Shown piece by piece: positions 1 to 8,939 of a DNA stretch of 64,000 nucleotides. A model generated the notes under the pieces. That model did no database searches, had not been told where the DNA came from, and saw only the letters and a list, made by a program, of their open reading frames with translations. The translations under genes and the position numbers were made by a program. The stretch comes from Chondrus crispus (taxonomy: Eukaryota > Rhodophyta > Florideophyceae > Gigartinales > Gigartinaceae), in assembly GCF_000350225.1 (NCBI RefSeq), contig NW_005179033.1, positions 124,001 through 188,000 on the forward strand, in the 5' to 3' direction. The first letter of the stretch is position 1, and each line of letters begins with the position of its first letter.

Positions 1-2413
1 CCACAGCGACAACGGAGGAGAGTATGTTGCTCTGAGGCCCTCCCTGGAAGAGAACGGCATCGAGCACACCACCTCGCCCCCCTACTCCCCCAATCAGAAC
101 GGACTTGCTGAGCGGACCAACCGCACTATTGTCGAATGTTCACGGACGATGATGGAACATGCATCGCTGCCCAAGGCTTTCTGGGCTGAAGCCGTTGTGC
201 ATGCAGCAAAGATCCGTAATCAATTCTCTTGTCCCAGGAATCTATGAGTGACATCGCACGAGCTTATGACGGGTGAGAAACCTAACGTTGCCTACATCAG
301 AGTCTTTGGATGCTTAGGTTGGTATCATATCCCCAAGGAACTTCGAACGAAGTTGGATTCAAAGTCGCAACTCGGGATTGTTATCGGCTGTTTCGAAAAC
401 AGCCAGTATAAGCTTTGGATACCTTCTCGCAATGTTGCTGTCATATCGAGAGGTGTGACCATCGTGGAGGACAAGTATCCTGCACAAGCGTTGAGCCAGG
501 ACGCTAATACTGCACCGTTGTTGCTACCTGATGAGAATTCCGAGGCTTCGAAGGTCACACATACCCCAATCCAGACTACCTCGGTGGATAGAACGCGTCT
601 GTCTACGCTACATGAGAACCCTTGTCCTAACAGAGAAGTCCATCAGATACACGAACAAGAGCATCCTATTGACCCGAACATCCAGGATGCCATCACGTAT
701 GTTCCTCCACTCATGGATAACAGTCACGAGACAGAGGATGCCGAGCAAGATGAAGGGGAGTCCTCAGGGTCTAGGTATCCACGACGTGAACGACGGCAGA
801 CTTCCTACTACACCCCCGGTTCAGCCAGTGTGGCAAGAGCATTTTTGGCAGTCGAAGCTAGGATGCCGGATCCTTCGACTGTCCGGGAAGCTCTATCGCA
901 GAGCGACTCTGAAGATTGGAAAACTGCAATTGATTCGGAGTTGAAATCATTGAGGCAGCACGAGACTTGGGAAATTGTTGCTACTCCAGAGGGGGTGAGG
1001 CCTTTGTCAACAAGATTTGTTTTTATCCGCAAGTACGACGAGAGCGGAAGAGTTATTAGGCACAAAGCAAGACTTGTAGTTCGAGGTTTCCTTCAAGGGA
1101 ACGTAGATCCAACTTTCTCACCAGTGATAGACTTTACGACTATTCGCACTTGTCTTGCAGTTGCAGTCAAGAGGGGGTACATGATCGAGCAAATGGATAT
1201 CAAGACTGCCTTCCTCCATGGCAAGATTGACAGCGATGTGTACGTGAAATGTCCCGAAGGGCTTTCGCTGTGTAAGAAAGGTCAAGCCCTCAAGCTTCGA
1301 AGGGGGCTCTACGGGCTTAAGCAGGCACCAAGACTTTGGCATGACAAGTGGGAATCGGTCATGAAGGCGATGGGTTCTGAGAAATAGCTCTCTGATGATT
1401 GCGTCTACTGTCGTGGAAGTGTTTGGCTGTTGCTGTATGTAGATGACATCATACTTCTTAGTCTGAGAATGAATGACGCTCAATGTGTGAAGCAGGACCT
1501 CATGAGACATCTGGATGTTAAAGATTTGGGTTCACTCAGGTCGTTTTTGGGTGTTCTGTTTGGACGAGACTCTGAGGGCGCGTGGTTGTCGCAGCAACAC
1601 CACATCAGACAAGTGCTACATCGGTTTGGTATGTTAAACTGCAAGCCTGTTGCGACTCCTATGTGTTCGGGAGCGCTCAAGGATATCTCTGAAGGTGGAG
1701 GGGTACACGAGGACTGTGCAACTTATCAAGAATTACTGGGATGCTTGCTATTCCTTTCCACCCGCACTCGCCCGGACATTACTTCTGCCGTATCAATCCT
1801 TTGTCGGTACTCGTCTGCTCCGACGGAAATACACTGGACTTGTCTCAAGCGTATTCTTCGATATCTTCAAGGGACGAAGCGTCATGCACTACGCTTACAT
1901 TCAGGAAACCAAGAGAAACTGGTTGCATTTTGTGACGCGGACTGGGCTGGGGACCGCATTGATAGACGCTCAACAACAGGTGTCTTGTTTCAATTTGGTC
2001 AGAGTACAGTTGCTTGGAAGGCGCTCAGGCAAACTTCCGTGGCCCTCTCCACGACCGAGGCCGAGTTCCTGTCTTTGAGTGAAGGAACCAAGATGGTGCT
2101 TTGGTTGCGCAGCTTGCTTCGAGAGATGGACTGTACTCAGAATGGAAGTACAATTGTTTGAGGGTGGCAATAATGAAAGCGGCACTGGGCGACTGAGGGT
2201 ATACGTCACGCGAAGCACATCTCAATCCGGAAGAACTTTGTCAGAGAGAACGTCCATGACGGTATCATTCACCTGTTTTACTGCAACACCGCTGACATGA
2301 CGGCGGATATCCTTACGAAGCCGCTTCTCTGTATCACATTCCAGAAGCATAGAGAGCAACTCGGAGTAGTAGAAGTGACAGCTCGAGGCGCAAAAGGGGG
2401 TGTTGATGTGTAA
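1..2413 (+). pseudogene. Copia element A: pol remnant (integrase core to RNase H)
   Basis: The window opens inside a Ty1/copia polyprotein. In one frame I see the end of the integrase core (HSDNGGEY, then SPPYSPNQNGLAERTNRT with the catalytic E), the copia integrase C-terminal block (FGCLGW), the reverse transcriptase (MDIKTAFLHG, YGLKQAPR, LYVDDIILLS near 1430) and RNase H (FCDADWAGD near 1930, TTEAEFLSLSE near 2060). The frame carries in-frame stops at 245 (TGA), 1385 (TAG), 2159 (TGA), 2171 (TAA) and 2174 (TGA). The last three lie in a stretch that reads better one base over, so a pair of compensating indels is likely. The block HAKHISIRKNFVRE and DILTKPL mark the RNase H end near 2330. 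It is non-functional. Domain order INT-RT-RH identifies copia, not gypsy. Confidence 0.93.
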
Positions 2414-2549
2414 TGGGCGCGCGCTCGCTGCTATACGTTGCGCTATCGTACATGAGGGGCTGAATTGTGCTTCGTAAGACCATACTGATGTGCCATATCG
2501 TGGTAGCCCCTGAATTGGTGCTATTGAGCGGAGTGATGTGTCCGCTAAG

Positions 2550-2649
2550 TGTGGTGATTCCTTCATATGACTCCCAGTCATTCCTCTCTCACGTCGTTGG
2601 CCAACGGCACCTCCCCTTTTGCTCAGTGGTTATCATTCCCTGCATGACA
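2550..2649 (+). repeat. TRIM 5' LTR (shortened, 100 bp)
   Basis: Begins TGTGGTGATTCC, ends CATGACA. It lacks 66 bp present in the 3' LTR; the missing part lies between two copies of TGATTCCTTCA in the longer LTR, so it was lost by a jump between 11-bp direct repeats. Confidence 0.88.
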
Positions 2650-2665
2650 GGTTATGGGCCTCATT
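2650..2665 (+). promoter_or_regulatory. TRIM primer-binding site (half-tRNA-iMet type)
   Basis: GGTTATGGGCC lies directly after the LTR terminal CA. It is complementary to the anticodon stem-loop region of initiator tRNA-Met rather than to a tRNA 3' end, the arrangement known for copia and Ty5. The ATG inside it (2654) opens the remnant reading frame. Confidence 0.75.
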
Positions 2666-2727
2666 GCTACTGCTGCGCACGCGAGTTCGAATCCCACCGT
2701 ACACCTCCCCCCCACACTACCCTATCA

Positions 2728-2850
2728 CAAGCTCACACGTCAACCACCCGACGTCGTTAGAAGCTACCTCTCACAAGCTCACACGTCAACCACCCGACGT
2801 CGTTAGAAGCTACCTCTCACAAGCCGACACGTCTCACACCCGACGTATTC
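2728..2850 (+). repeat. About 48-bp tandem repeats inside the TRIM
   Basis: The unit containing CTCACACGTCAACCACCCG and CGTCGTTAGAAGC occurs twice almost identically, and a third, diverged partial copy follows (ending near CACACCCGACG). It is non-coding and replaces the gag-pol region of a full element. Confidence 0.8.
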
Positions 2851-3020
2851 ACATGACGCCGAAAACCCATTTTCATCAGGTTTCAAGGTCCACCCCGCAC
2901 TGTAAGACGTCATCAACACGCATCAAAAACCTTCAGGTTCAGGGTAAACCTGCGCTCATACTTTCAAGTTAATCTGGCAATCCTTCTCATTCAATCACTC
3001 ACATAAGAGTTCAGGGGGAC

Positions 3021-3186
3021 TGTGGTGATTCCTTCAACTCTTTCATTGAACTCGTCTGCTCATTCCCACTTTGCGATGCTTCCTTCTCTGCTGATTCCTT
3101 CATATGACTCCCAGTCATTCCTCTCTCACGTCGTTGGCCAACGGCACCTCCCCTTTTGCTCAGTGGTTATCATTCCCTGCATGACA
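3021..3186 (+). repeat. TRIM 3' LTR (full-length, 166 bp)
   Basis: Starts TGTGGTGATTCCTTCA right after the polypurine tract CAGGGGGAC and ends CATGACA next to the target duplication CTAAG. It contains the direct repeat TGATTCCTTCA twice (3024 and 3092). Confidence 0.9.
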
Positions 3187-3404
3187 CTAAGTGACTTAAT
3201 ATCTAGTATTTTGATGTTGTCCTTCTTTCGTACTGTGTGTTTGTGTTTCAGGATCTGCGCCTACCATGTTGTCGTCCTGCACACTGATTTGTACTTTGGC
3301 TTTCGGTAGGTTTACCATCGTACTCTTAGTCTACATAAGTTCTACCTTGATCGACTCAAGTAAAGTCCGGTCTACGGTGTTACCAGACCCCATCGACGAA
3401 CTTC

Positions 3405-3640
3405 TCCCGACTTACATCCATTCATTCACCCCCTGCAAAGAGCCGGGAAGATATCAAGCGGGCGTACAGACGCAAGGCGATGGAGCACCACCCCGACCGA
3501 GTTCGAGTGGGAGTGGTGGCGAGATGCGGCGATGGGCGGCATGCACCGCCCTTCGCATTTGACACTCGCGACGGGACAAGTCTTTCTCCCTCGGAGACAA
3601 ACTCCTGTCACAGCCTGGGAGCGCGTGAGATGGAGACGTG
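3405..3640 (+). pseudogene. J-domain (DnaJ/Hsp40) fragment
   Basis: The frame through position 3480 reads REDIKRAYRRKAMEHHPDR, which matches helix II and the diagnostic HPD loop of a J domain, the part that activates Hsp70 ATPase. Helix I upstream and helix III downstream are missing. The same frame continues to 3779 without J-domain character, while a shifted frame (from about 3500) gives a different protein-like stretch ending near 3640, so a frameshift just after HPD is likely. No start codon or Gly/Phe region is visible. It sits directly beyond the putative copia A LTR, so the host gene may have been broken by that insertion. Too short to name a specific co-chaperone. Confidence 0.5.
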
Positions 3641-3711
3641 GGTGAGACGTGAGTCGCGGCTGCCGTGCGTCCCTCAAATCGTGACAGGATCGTGCTGTCT
3701 CCATGCTGTAC

Positions 3712-4896
3712 TCAATCATGCTCGACAACGTCGTCCTCAGAAATTTCATCATCAAACAGTCCAACGAGCTTCTTGCTAGCTGGAGCGGTAGGGGCTAACG
3801 TAACATCAATAAATTCTTCCGTGTCATTCAACTCTTTTGGCGCAGATGGACCAAGGCTTGCGAAGAGGCGCTCGAACAATTCTGCTTGTTGAGCAGCAGG
3901 GAAACTTCCTTGAACAGACAGTAAAGATTTCATCTTGTCAAACTCAAGCTGCTTTTCCTTTAAAGCAAGCTCGCGGCTTGCCAGGGATGTCTTTCGCTCC
4001 TGCACATCAGCGTAGACGTCCGAGAATCTCGCACTCGACGCGGCAACGGCCTGTAGACTACTTACTGCACAATCCTCGACCTCAACCGCTTTCTTCTTTC
4101 CTGATAGAGCATCGCGCCGGGCTTTCTTGGCGGATCTGGTTCCCTCTGGCCTGGCCCTTTGAACTCGCGTATTCTTTGACGAACTCGGGGTTGCACACGG
4201 AGTGTCAGCAGCACTGGAAGGAGCTCTTCCACCGACCTCTGCGATTCCGTCAGCCTCGTTGTGAGGCTGAGGGCCTAATCCACATTCCTCCTCATCGGTA
4301 GTCCCGTGCTCCTCATAAAGGCCCCTTGCATCAAGAATCAAGCTGTCTACTGCTCTGAGATGGTCGTAGCAATTCTTGTAAGGGAATGAATCCCCGATTC
4401 TGTAGTTCGGCGTTTCTATTATTGCGTAAATCTGTGAGGTGGCCATAGCAGTGGTACTGCGACGCTTGACTTTGTCGTTGTACATACAAGTTGCGATTCG
4501 CAGTAGGTCCTCTTTCGTGGGACCGCCAGTGAGATCCATATTCTCAAGTCTTTTCATTATCATAGCAAACAGGACGCAAGCAGCTTTAACTCTCCCCCAT
4601 TGCTTTTGAGCAGTTTGCGCGGAGCGGCCAGTCCAGCGCCGGGTGTCCATAGGGCAACTTGTTCTCTCAGCTGTACATGCGTGCGTTGGCTTGGCGCGCA
4701 CAAATTCTGCATGATTGCGGCGTCCATACGCTGCTGCAGTCATGGATGATCCTCTTGCGGCGTTCTCAGACACTGCGCTCTCAGCAACGCACAGGGCAAG
4801 ATTCTCCTCGTCTGACCACCCCAGTCCCTTACCCTTTTTCGTCACTCTTACTGCCGAGTCATCAGTCGTAGTAATCACCTCAGCCATTGCCTGCAC
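3712..4896 (-). CDS. Trihelix/NAM-associated-like DNA-binding protein (394 aa)
   Basis: An intact reading frame; an alternative start is the ATG three codons in. Residues about 20-145 resemble the Myb/trihelix fold of plant NAM-associated C-terminal-type proteins and of the second protein of PIF/Harbinger transposons: a W-S-D-E-E-N start, an R-W-T-G-R-S block followed by a QWGRV helix, and TGGPTKEDLLRIA with an A-x3-Y ending. A basic Ser-rich middle (SAKKARRDALSGKKK) looks like a nuclear signal. Residues about 290-345 (ERKTSLASRELALKEKQ) form a probable coiled coil; the tail is acidic. No transposase lies beside it; the nearest HARBI1-like relic is at 48966-49763. It may be an orphan transposon protein or a domesticated regulator. 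Family call moderate; function not shown. Confidence 0.6.
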   Translation of the reverse strand: MQAMAEVITTTDDSAVRVTKKGKGLGWSDEENLALCVAESAVSENAARGSSMTAAAYGRRNHAEFVRAKPTHACTAERTSCPMDTRRWTGRSAQTAQKQWGRVKAACVLFAMIMKRLENMDLTGGPTKEDLLRIATCMYNDKVKRRSTTAMATSQIYAIIETPNYRIGDSFPYKNCYDHLRAVDSLILDARGLYEEHGTTDEEECGLGPQPHNEADGIAEVGGRAPSSAADTPCATPSSSKNTRVQRARPEGTRSAKKARRDALSGKKKAVEVEDCAVSSLQAVAASSARFSDVYADVQERKTSLASRELALKEKQLEFDKMKSLLSVQGSFPAAQQAELFERLFASLGPSAPKELNDTEEFIDVTLAPTAPASKKLVGLFDDEISEDDVVEHD

Positions 4897-6361
4897 TTCT
4901 CAGAAGACGAGAAGGAGGGAGAAGATGGGAAATGTCCACGAGCGAAGGCTGCACAACACTCCTTTTTGCGTCCCACACTATTGATGGGACTTCAGTCAAA
5001 ACAGCCCCAAAGCCATTTGGAAGAGCTTTGGTAGAGCTGTAAGCACATGAAATTCAGATGTTTTCTGTCCCGTTACTATAGAACGAAGCTCGCCCAAACG
5101 GCGCTTTGGACAAAAATCTCGACCAAATAATTTTGGTTTGGAAAAGAATCCTTCCCAAATTCTAAACTTTAGGACAAATGGTGGCGCGGTGGGGTTCAAA
5201 ATTTCTTCCATCGGTCCGAACTTTAGTCTATCGGTCCAAACTTTAGTGGTTGGAACTTTAGGACAGAAATTTTGTTGGCGGTGGGGTCACCCTTACCTTT
5301 TCAGCCCTTTAATCGTGAGGGTATCTAGACGACCGTCAATTTGACCTCGAGGCCAACTTTTTTTGCAAAATATATAAATTAAATCGAAGCTTTAAAAAGT
5401 CAGCTTGGACACCATTTCTTTAACGTATACGCCCTCGGCAATAACATATTGCAAAACATTAGGATGGCGGTTGTCAATGTACAGAGAGACTAAGAATCTA
5501 ATGAAGTTTCAATGATCAGTTGTCTTTTTAAACAGTCGTTTTGGTTTCGAAGTTATCAACATAAAACGTTTTGAGGTTGGTCAATAAGGCTCCCTTTTTG
5601 GGCACTTTAAAAATGGCTGGAAAAGACGTGCAGATCTCACCAAACTCCACCCTTTCGCAACGCAGAAGTCAACTGCGGTGGCGAGAGTATCTTTTCCATC
5701 ATGTTGAGCTAGCACAAGTCGAGAAAAAATAGGTTGAAAAGTGCCCTCATATGAGGTCATTTGTCACCTAGGCACTAGCTGCACCGTGGATACAGCTCTT
5801 TCCCGTGCCCTAGGCAAGTCATTTCTCCTCCTGCCCAGTGTTAATCTCTCGTAAAGGGGACGCGATTCTGCCACATATCTCCCCACAACCCGCACGAACT
5901 TGGCGATAGTGGAGAAGAAGCTTACTCTAAATTCCTGGAACATCAAACACTTTAGATCTAGTGCTCTTCTTCCATCCATCGACATCTCTGTTTATGCGAC
6001 ATGTTTGGGAAGGGCAAACGCCGTCTGCAGTTTTCGTTACATTCACTGCCTCTTTACTCGGCCACTGCCTTCTTGAAAAACGCCCCCGATAACGAATATT
6101 CAGCGAAGTAGTTTCATGTCATCATTCTTCATCCCCCATCTCGTTAGCAGTCCATACTCACACAATGGTATTTCCAGAGAAAAAGTGTACCTGGCGACAA
6201 GAACCAGCAGTAACAAGATATGTATCAGAGGGCAAATGAGCAAATCTGCTCTCAGTGTTTACACCAGCAATCGAGTGAATCTCGTACCTACAGAGTTGTC
6301 TCGGGGCTCAATCTACGACTAAAGTCTTTTCCAAGTCCCAAACATTATTCCCAAACCACTT
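4897..6361. other. Intergenic, no gene recognised
   Basis: AT-richer than the flanks, only short frames on both strands. Around 5210-5260 a short unit (CGGTCC-AACTTTAGT) occurs twice with a third partial copy. Nothing coding is supported. Confidence 0.6.
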
Positions 6362-6910
6362 CTAGTACTTGCAGCAAGAGAAGCGAGAATAGCCGCACGT
6401 GGTCACCTTGCAGTGCCCGTGGCGACCATGGCATTCCTTCGCGGCGGCCTTCTTCCCGTAGATACCCCTGCGGCAGACGCACGGGCAGGAAGGCTTGGAG
6501 GACGGCGAGGGTGTGACGGACGGCGCCGACGAATTGGACGGGCTAGGCGTGGCCGACGGCGTCGAGGACATGGACGGGCTAGGCGTGGCCGACGGCGTCG
6601 AGGACATGGACGGGCTAGGCGTGGCCGACGGCGTCGAGGACATGGACACGGTCGGGGTAGGCGTGGCGGATGACGTCGTGGACGGCGCCGCGGAGGGGGT
6701 GGAGCTCGGGGCCGCCGGCGGTTCGCAGCACTTGAGGCCGTTGCGATGGTGCGTCTTGCAGGGAATTAGCTTGCAGCCACTGTAGATGGACTTCTTGCAT
6801 TGCCACGCAGCAATGGAGCTCGACGTGCACCTGCACGGGCACTTGTAGGTTGAGGCCTGGGCAGCGGCGAAGAGCAGGGCAACGAGCGCGAAGAGGGTGA
6901 AAAGCTTCAT
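6362..6910 (-). CDS. Secreted tandem CPCxC cysteine-rich protein, paralogue 1 (182 aa)
   Basis: The start at 6910 was chosen because it directly opens a signal peptide (MKLFTLFALVALLFAAAQA); an ATG 27 codons upstream would bury it. The mature protein has two copies of one eight-Cys domain. Domain 1: C24-P-C26-x-C28, C38, C46, C51, C61-C62. Domain 2: C142, C144, C146, C160, C167, C172, C179-C180. Four residues always separate the fifth and sixth Cys, and domains end in a CC pair, which allows four disulfides each. The linker (63-141) is Ser/Thr/Pro-rich with a 12-residue unit repeated three times, a likely O-glycosylated stalk. Role unknown; cell-wall, adhesion or defence roles are guesses. 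Paralogues lie at 11869-12342 and 15661-16155 on the same strand. No named family recognised. Confidence 0.85.
   Translation of the reverse strand: MKLFTLFALVALLFAAAQASTYKCPCRCTSSSIAAWQCKKSIYSGCKLIPCKTHHRNGLKCCEPPAAPSSTPSAAPSTTSSATPTPTVSMSSTPSATPSPSMSSTPSATPSPSMSSTPSATPSPSNSSAPSVTPSPSSKPSCPCVCRRGIYGKKAAAKECHGRHGHCKVTTCGYSRFSCCKY
6538..6646. repeat. 36-bp coding minisatellite (3 units)
   Basis: A 36-bp unit containing GGGCTAGGCGTGGCCGACGG repeats three times without visible change inside the linker of paralogue 1. The length is a multiple of three, so copy-number change keeps frame and only alters stalk length. Confidence 0.88.
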
Positions 6911-7008
6911 TCTGATTTGGGTATGGATGGTAGTGTGGGTTGGAGGTTTGACTGGTTGCTCGGTGGTGGGTGTGGTGGGAAGAAGTTCCAAGACTGGGTT
7001 GCGAAGAA

Positions 7009-7028
7009 CGACTTTATAGTGAATTGAG
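7009..7028 (-). promoter_or_regulatory. Putative TATA-type core promoter of paralogue 1
   Basis: On the minus strand ACTATAAAGTCG lies about 100 bp upstream of the ATG at 6910, the same distance as the shared CGTTTAAGTACT-type motif (read on the plus strand) of the two paralogues. Position and AT core suggest a TATA box; no transcript evidence. Confidence 0.45.
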
Positions 7029-7039
7029 AAGGGAGATCG

Positions 7040-8165
7040 GAGGGTGGGTGAAGTGTTCGGCGAGTGTCAGGACGGGCTTCTAGTGCCTTCGGAGCTGCAG
7101 GCGCTGTTTTGGATGTATGAGAGCGACTCGGCGTGCTCCTCACTCTGGCCACCATCTCTGATTCTGAACACATCGAAGGGCGAGTGAGTCTTCACTGATG
7201 ACGTTGTGCCAAATACCAAGTGAGCCCTGATCGTCCATTTGCGAGGGGGAATGGACTCGTTCTGGTGTGGATGCGCAACTTTCCTTTTTCTCCAGGACAC
7301 ATGAAACAATGTAGGTGGTCGAAGAGTTTTAGAATGGACAAAAAGGCAATCCACCTAGAATATTGTCTCATGCTGACATATAATTCCTTCCTCGCAGCGA
7401 TCAATCTCCGCCCCGAGTGAAATCATGTTCCGATTGAGTTTTTTAAAGAAGCGGTGGCAGAACCACATTGGAAGCGTGTCCAAAAGAAGCCGTTGCCTTT
7501 CAACATTTCCTGCGTTCCAGACATGCCAGTGACAGACCATGTACAACTTGGACAACAGGGCAGATCTGATTTGCTTTTCTGTATGTGATCTGGGAATGGT
7601 TTCGAAGGCCATTTTCTTGTACGCATCTTCAACAGCCGTCCCTTCAGGGAAGAGACAAACGAAATGGCATGGTCATCTCACACCAGCTGTCCTTAAAATG
7701 TGGCTCTCTATATTGTAGGATGAGCACGATTGAGACGGCTGATTGTTTTCTCTGCGAAAAGGAATATCTGTCGTGTTTATATATATTGATCAGATTTGCT
7801 GGCTCGCTGGAGACAACAAGTCCCCTCCGGTCTATCAAAAGTTCGTACAACGTTTACGTTCTGCACAGGAAATGCATTTCCTAAAGGGTGGACGATAGCC
7901 TTTACATTTGTCCACATATGTATGGATCATGCATAGATCTTGACGGCCTTTATACGGTACGGCTCCTGCACCGCTCCTGGACTGTAACTACAAATCAGAT
8001 TACTCTCCATGAGCGCGAGAGGACACGGTGGACTGGGTGACGAGCTCGAGCACTCATTATGGATTACGGAAGGACTGTAATTGTAATCGTCGCTGCGCCT
8101 CAGACGTACTGCGAACAACCTGCGAGATAGGCGACGTGTGTTGCAAGTGGCGCAGAAGACGTCGA
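7040..8165. other. Intergenic, no gene recognised
   Basis: Short frames only. The best minus-strand frame (7355-7612, 85 codons from an ATG) has no recognisable motif and no second line of support. Confidence 0.5.
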
Positions 8166-8910
8166 GAAAAGGGTGAATTTCTCCGCATCTATGACGGCTG
8201 CTCAAGCGGGGCAACCCGCTCCCCCCGCTCCCTGTAAAGACGTGCGTGCCTCGTCGCGTCGCCACTCGCCGTCCCAAAACCGCGATCGGGCGTCCCAACT
8301 GGTGGCGAAGGCGCGCCCTTCTGCGCCATTTTGCGCCGCTGTAACGTCGACGGGCCACGTCCGCGCAGGCGTCCGCGCCTCGCGAGGGAGAGAGGGCGCG
8401 TTTATGTCGCGAGTCCACGCTCGCGGCGCGCGGCCGTGCGCGGAGCCCGCGTCCCGGGGGGAGGCCGGGCAGTGGGGCGCTCCGCGACGCCGGGCAGCGT
8501 TCGGCGACGCCGGCGCCGGTCGGCACACAGCCGCGGATGCGACTCCCGCGGAGCCGCAGGAGGCGGGGAGGCGGGCTCGCGAGTGCTGGCGGGAGGGCAA
8601 GGCGAGAACGTTCCAGACTTTGCGGCGCGGGCGGGGGTTCGCGGACCTCGCGACCGCGAAGGAGGAGGTTCCGCTCGAGCACGACGCGCGGCTGGGCGAG
8701 TGATGCGCGCTGCGCATTGGCAGCTGCGGCACGGCGTCGAACGAGCTGGCGGCGACCGCATGGGGGTGGGGAGGGAAGGGGCGTAGGGATGTCGTGTACT
8801 CGGGGGGCAGGCGGAGGCGGGCGTGAGGAAGATCGGACGGGAGAAAGATCGGACGCGCTCCACCCAGGAGCCACGGCCACGGCATGGCGTTGCTGGCGCG
8901 GTGGTGGTGC
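8166..8910. other. GC-rich island with long open frames on both strands
   Basis: About 740 bp are strikingly GC- and CpG-rich compared with the AT-rich sequence on either side. Long frames stay open on both strands (plus 8173-8703, 176 codons; minus 7927-8913, 8202-9284 and 8402-8935), which is what high GC alone produces. The translations are Arg/Ala/Pro-rich and low in complexity, with no domain I recognise. It could be a CpG-island-like promoter, a captured GC-rich fragment or a real gene; the sequence does not decide. Confidence 0.4.
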
Positions 8911-8939
8911 CAAGGGTACAGGACACGCACTGCATGGGC

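Larger units (their letters stand above)
2550..3186 (+). mobile_element. TRIM-type non-autonomous LTR retrotransposon
   Basis: A 637-bp element bounded by the 5-bp target duplication CTAAG (2545-2549 and 3187-3191). The 5' LTR (2550-2649) and 3' LTR (3021-3186) both start TGTGGTGATTCCTTCA and end GCATGACA; a 95-bp stretch is identical in both (2555-2649 and 3092-3186). GGTTATGGGCC follows the 5' LTR (2650-2660); it matches the internal initiator-tRNA-Met primer site known from Drosophila copia and yeast Ty5. CAGGGGGAC (3012-3020) is the polypurine tract. No gag or pol remains, only a reading frame of about 35 codons from the ATG at 2654. LTR ends and primer site resemble copia element D (58668-63368), a possible helper. 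Identical LTR segments suggest a recent insertion. Confidence 0.9.
2401..3392 (+). repeat. 3' LTR of copia element A, split by the TRIM
   Basis: A purine tract (CAAAAGGGGG, 2391-2400) directly precedes TGTTGATGTG, as expected for the polypurine tract and LTR start of a copia element. The LTR is interrupted at 2549/3192 by the TRIM and appears to resume at 3192. The right end is uncertain; a CA at 3391-3392 is a candidate. The partner 5' LTR lies outside the window, so neither end nor target duplication can be confirmed. Confidence 0.55.

Noticed and set aside
245..2176. Stop-codon reassignment or recoding to explain in-frame stops in transposon genes
   Set aside because: TAA, TAG and TGA all occur within frames, frameshifts accompany them, and the intact host-type genes end in normal stops; decay explains it.
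2618..2712. A tRNA gene, from the A-box-like and B-box-like words and GTTCGAATCC
   Set aside because: The T stem and acceptor stem do not pair and no 7-base anticodon loop with U33 forms; the region is the end of an LTR plus a primer-binding site.
2728..2850. A CRISPR-like array from regular repeats
   Set aside because: Only two full units and a partial one, without unique spacers, inside a TRIM in eukaryotic DNA.
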